Assembly: GCA_030632095.1 (NCBI GenBank) | Contig: DAOVJU010000160.1 | Span: 1 to 7,521, forward strand | From: Chlorobiota bacterium | GTDB lineage: Bacteria; Bacteroidota; Bacteroidia; Bacteroidales; B39-G9 | Reading direction: 5' to 3' | DNA length: 7,521 nt | Shown here: positions 5,555 to 7,521 of the stretch, piece after piece | How the letters are laid out: every line of letters begins with the position of its first letter | Numbering within the stretch: the stretch's first letter is position 1 | Translations under genes and position numbers: made by a program | Notes under the pieces: generated by a model | What the model was told of the DNA's origin: nothing | The model's input: the letters and a program-made list of their open reading frames with translations, nothing else | Databases searched by the model: none

Positions 5555-5680
5555 AATAATAAAATTTAAACATCTAAATTACACTTTTTGTTAATACTAA
5601 CTTAATAGAAATCTATTATATTAAATAATATTTTCATATTTCTGAAATTATTAATTTTACGATTAAATTATAAATACTTA
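5555..5680. promoter_or_regulatory. Divergent promoter region between the methyltransferase gene and recG
   Basis: This 126-bp, extremely AT-rich region must carry the start signals for two divergent genes. I see no perfect TAnnTTTG box on either strand; the closest is TATTTCTG at 5637-5644 on the + strand (one mismatch), without a -33 TTTG at the right distance. It contains a perfect 6-bp dyad, TAATAG-AAAT-CTATTA (5603-5618), and a smaller one, ATTTC-T-GAAAT (5638-5648). Its role as a promoter region is inferred from gene orientation. Confidence 0.45.
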
Positions 5681-7521
5681 ATGGCTACTTATATTTTAGA
5701 TACAGACATAAAATTTCTTAAAGGGGTTGGTCCAAAAAGAGCTGAACTTCTTCAAACAGAATTGAATATATATACGTTTAAAGATATATTATACAACTTC
5801 CCATATAAATACATTGACAAGACAAAGTTTTATAAAATAAATGAGCTTAAGCCTGATATGGCATATATACAGGTTATTGGAAAAATTACTGATTTTGAAA
5901 CGGTCGGGCATAAACGGAGGCAACGCCTGGTAGCATCACTATCAGACACTACAGGGCTCTTAGAATTGGTTTGGTTTAAAGGAACAAAATGGATAAAACA
6001 AAGCATAAGTGAAAATACAGAGTATATTGTTTATGGTAAACCTTCGGTATTTAATGGTAAAATTAACCTTATACATCCTGAATTAGAAGAACTATCTAAA
6101 CAGCAGGATAAGATAGCCTACTCACTGCAATCATTTTATAATACAAGCGAAAAGCTTAAACAAAGTTTTATAAACTCTAAAGTATTGCATACTTTAGCCC
6201 ATAATGCTTTGCAACTAGTACAAAACAAAATTAAGGAAACGGTTCCGGCATATTTAATAGAAGAATTAAAATTGATGAACCTTTCTGATGCAATGTTACA
6301 TATCCATCTGCCTTCTTCTAATGATAATCTTCTCAAAGCTAAATTCCGCTTGAAATTTGAAGAGCTTTTATATATCCAGTTAAATATTCTCCAGCAAAAA
6401 TTAATCAGAAAAACAAAAAGCCATGGTTTTATTTTTGAAAAAGTGGGTAAATACTTTCACGAGTTTTATGAAAAAAAACTACCCTTTGAATTAACCGGCG
6501 CACAAAAAAAAGTGATAAAGGAAATAAGAAAAGATATTGGTTCTGGTAAACAAATGAACAGGTTATTACAAGGCGATGTAGGAAGTGGAAAAACATTGGT
6601 TGCATTAATGACTACGCTTATAGCTGTTGACAATAATTTCCAGGCTTGTTTAATGGCCCCTACAGAAGTGCTTGCGAATCAGCATTTTAATACATTAAAT
6701 AATTTCCTTGAAGGAATTAATATAGAAATTGCTCTTTTAACCGGGTCAACAAAACAACAGGAACGAAAGGTACTGCACGAAAAGCTTTTAAATGGTGAAT
6801 TAAAAATACTGATTGGAACACATGCATTAATAGAAGAAACTGTAAAATTTAGAAACCTGGGATTCGTTGTAATTGACGAACAACATCGTTTTGGTGTTGC
6901 ACAAAGAGCAAAATTATGGGCGAAAAATATTCAACCACCACATGTACTTGTTATGACTGCAACCCCAATTCCACGAACGCTTGCCATGACAATTTACGGA
7001 GACCTGGATATTTCTGTAATTGATGAACTGCCACCAGGAAGGAAACCAGTAAAAACAGTTCATGCTTATGACTCAAAAAGGCTAAGGGTATTTGGGTTTT
7101 TAAAGGAACAAATTAAACAAGGAAGACAAATCTATATTGTTTATCCATTAATAAAAGAATCTGAAAAAATGGATTACAAAGATCTGGAAGATGGATATGA
7201 AAGTATTTCACGTGTATTTCCCCCTCCTGAATATGCTGTAACAATTGTACATGGCAGGATGAAACAGCAAAATAAAGAAAAATCGATGAAACAATTCATA
7301 AAAGGCAATGCTCAAATTATGGTTGCAACAACAGTAATTGAAGTAGGTGTTGATATCCCAAATGCATCAGTTATGATTATTGAAAGTGCTGAACGATTTG
7401 GATTATCACAACTTCACCAGTTGCGTGGCAGAGTTGGCCGTGGTGCCGATCAATCATACTGTATTTTATTAACATCGTATAAACTATCAAATGAAGCAAG
7501 GAAAAGAATTGAAATAATGAC
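5681..7521 (+). CDS. recG: ATP-dependent DNA helicase RecG (3' truncated by window end)
   Basis: The reading frame is open from ATG 5681 to the window end (613 codons plus 2 bases), against about 690-700 residues for full RecG, so the last ~85 residues are missing. RecG is a cytoplasmic superfamily 2 helicase that drives regression of stalled replication forks and branch migration of recombination intermediates. The N-terminus has 'IKFLKGVGPKRAELLQ' (10-25) and an OB-fold wedge domain (about 60-150, including 'LELVWFKGTKW') that binds the branched DNA. Helicase motifs follow: LTGAQ-type Q region (about 279-283), Walker A GDVGSGKT (298-305), DEQH (399-402) continuing into RFGVAQR, TATPIPRT (426-433), and motif VI QLRGRVGRG (580-588). 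All are intact. The start is well supported: there is an in-frame TAG at 5606-5608 and no other ATG in frame between it and 5681. The gene is transcribed divergently from the methyltransferase. Confidence 0.97.
   Translation, partial: MATYILDTDIKFLKGVGPKRAELLQTELNIYTFKDILYNFPYKYIDKTKFYKINELKPDMAYIQVIGKITDFETVGHKRRQRLVASLSDTTGLLELVWFKGTKWIKQSISENTEYIVYGKPSVFNGKINLIHPELEELSKQQDKIAYSLQSFYNTSEKLKQSFINSKVLHTLAHNALQLVQNKIKETVPAYLIEELKLMNLSDAMLHIHLPSSNDNLLKAKFRLKFEELLYIQLNILQQKLIRKTKSHGFIFEKVGKYFHEFYEKKLPFELTGAQKKVIKEIRKDIGSGKQMNRLLQGDVGSGKTLVALMTTLIAVDNNFQACLMAPTEVLANQHFNTLNNFLEGINIEIALLTGSTKQQERKVLHEKLLNGELKILIGTHALIEETVKFRNLGFVVIDEQHRFGVAQRAKLWAKNIQPPHVLVMTATPIPRTLAMTIYGDLDISVIDELPPGRKPVKTVHAYDSKRLRVFGFLKEQIKQGRQIYIVYPLIKESEKMDYKDLEDGYESISRVFPPPEYAVTIVHGRMKQQNKEKSMKQFIKGNAQIMVATTVIEVGVDIPNASVMIIESAERFGLSQLHQLRGRVGRGADQSYCILLTSYKLSNEARKRIEIM

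Noticed and set aside
6136..6336. A 66-residue minus-strand open frame inside recG
   Set aside because: Antisense to the RecG wedge-to-helicase linker, with no domain and no plausible start signal.

Overview
The window is an ordinary-looking, AT-rich chromosomal segment, almost certainly from a member of the Bacteroidota (Bacteroidales/Flavobacteriales-like). Evidence: very low GC with A/T-rich leaders and no clear Shine-Dalgarno sequences; an OstA-like periplasmic protein beside a SurA-type prolyl isomerase; a short DUF2795 protein of a type I recall mainly from Bacteroidota; and one promoter with a perfect Bacteroidota -7 box (TAnnTTTG).

Layout: three genes run on the + strand (1-3019): the 3' end of a SurA/PpiC-type peptidyl-prolyl isomerase, a complete MoxR-type AAA+ ATPase, and a complete exported OstA/LptA-like protein starting 5 bp after moxR. 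They meet a four-gene minus-strand block (5554 down to 3073) at a hairpin terminator near 3025-3048. In transcription order that block encodes a class I SAM methyltransferase, a LolD/MacB-type ABC ATPase, a PduO-type cobalamin adenosyltransferase and a 73-residue acidic DUF2795 protein. A 126-bp AT-rich divergent intergenic region then separates the methyltransferase from recG, on the + strand from 5681 and cut off by the window end after about 613 codons.

How the genes may work together: the isomerase and OstA-like protein fit outer-membrane biogenesis (outer-membrane protein folding and LPS transport). The MoxR ATPase between them may act as a chaperone-like partner, but its usual DUF58/VWA partners are not visible. 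The minus-strand genes look functionally mixed (cofactor activation, an ABC ATPase without an adjacent permease, a methyltransferase of unknown substrate), and the last one has its own promoter inside the end of the adenosyltransferase gene, so the block is probably not one strict operon. recG is a DNA-repair housekeeping gene.

I found no mobile element, CRISPR array, RNA gene or defence/toxin system, and nothing I can defend as a new multi-gene system. The observations most worth checking are the internal promoter and conserved small acidic protein, the orphan MoxR and ABC ATPases, the methyltransferase N-terminal motif, and several intergenic dyads.
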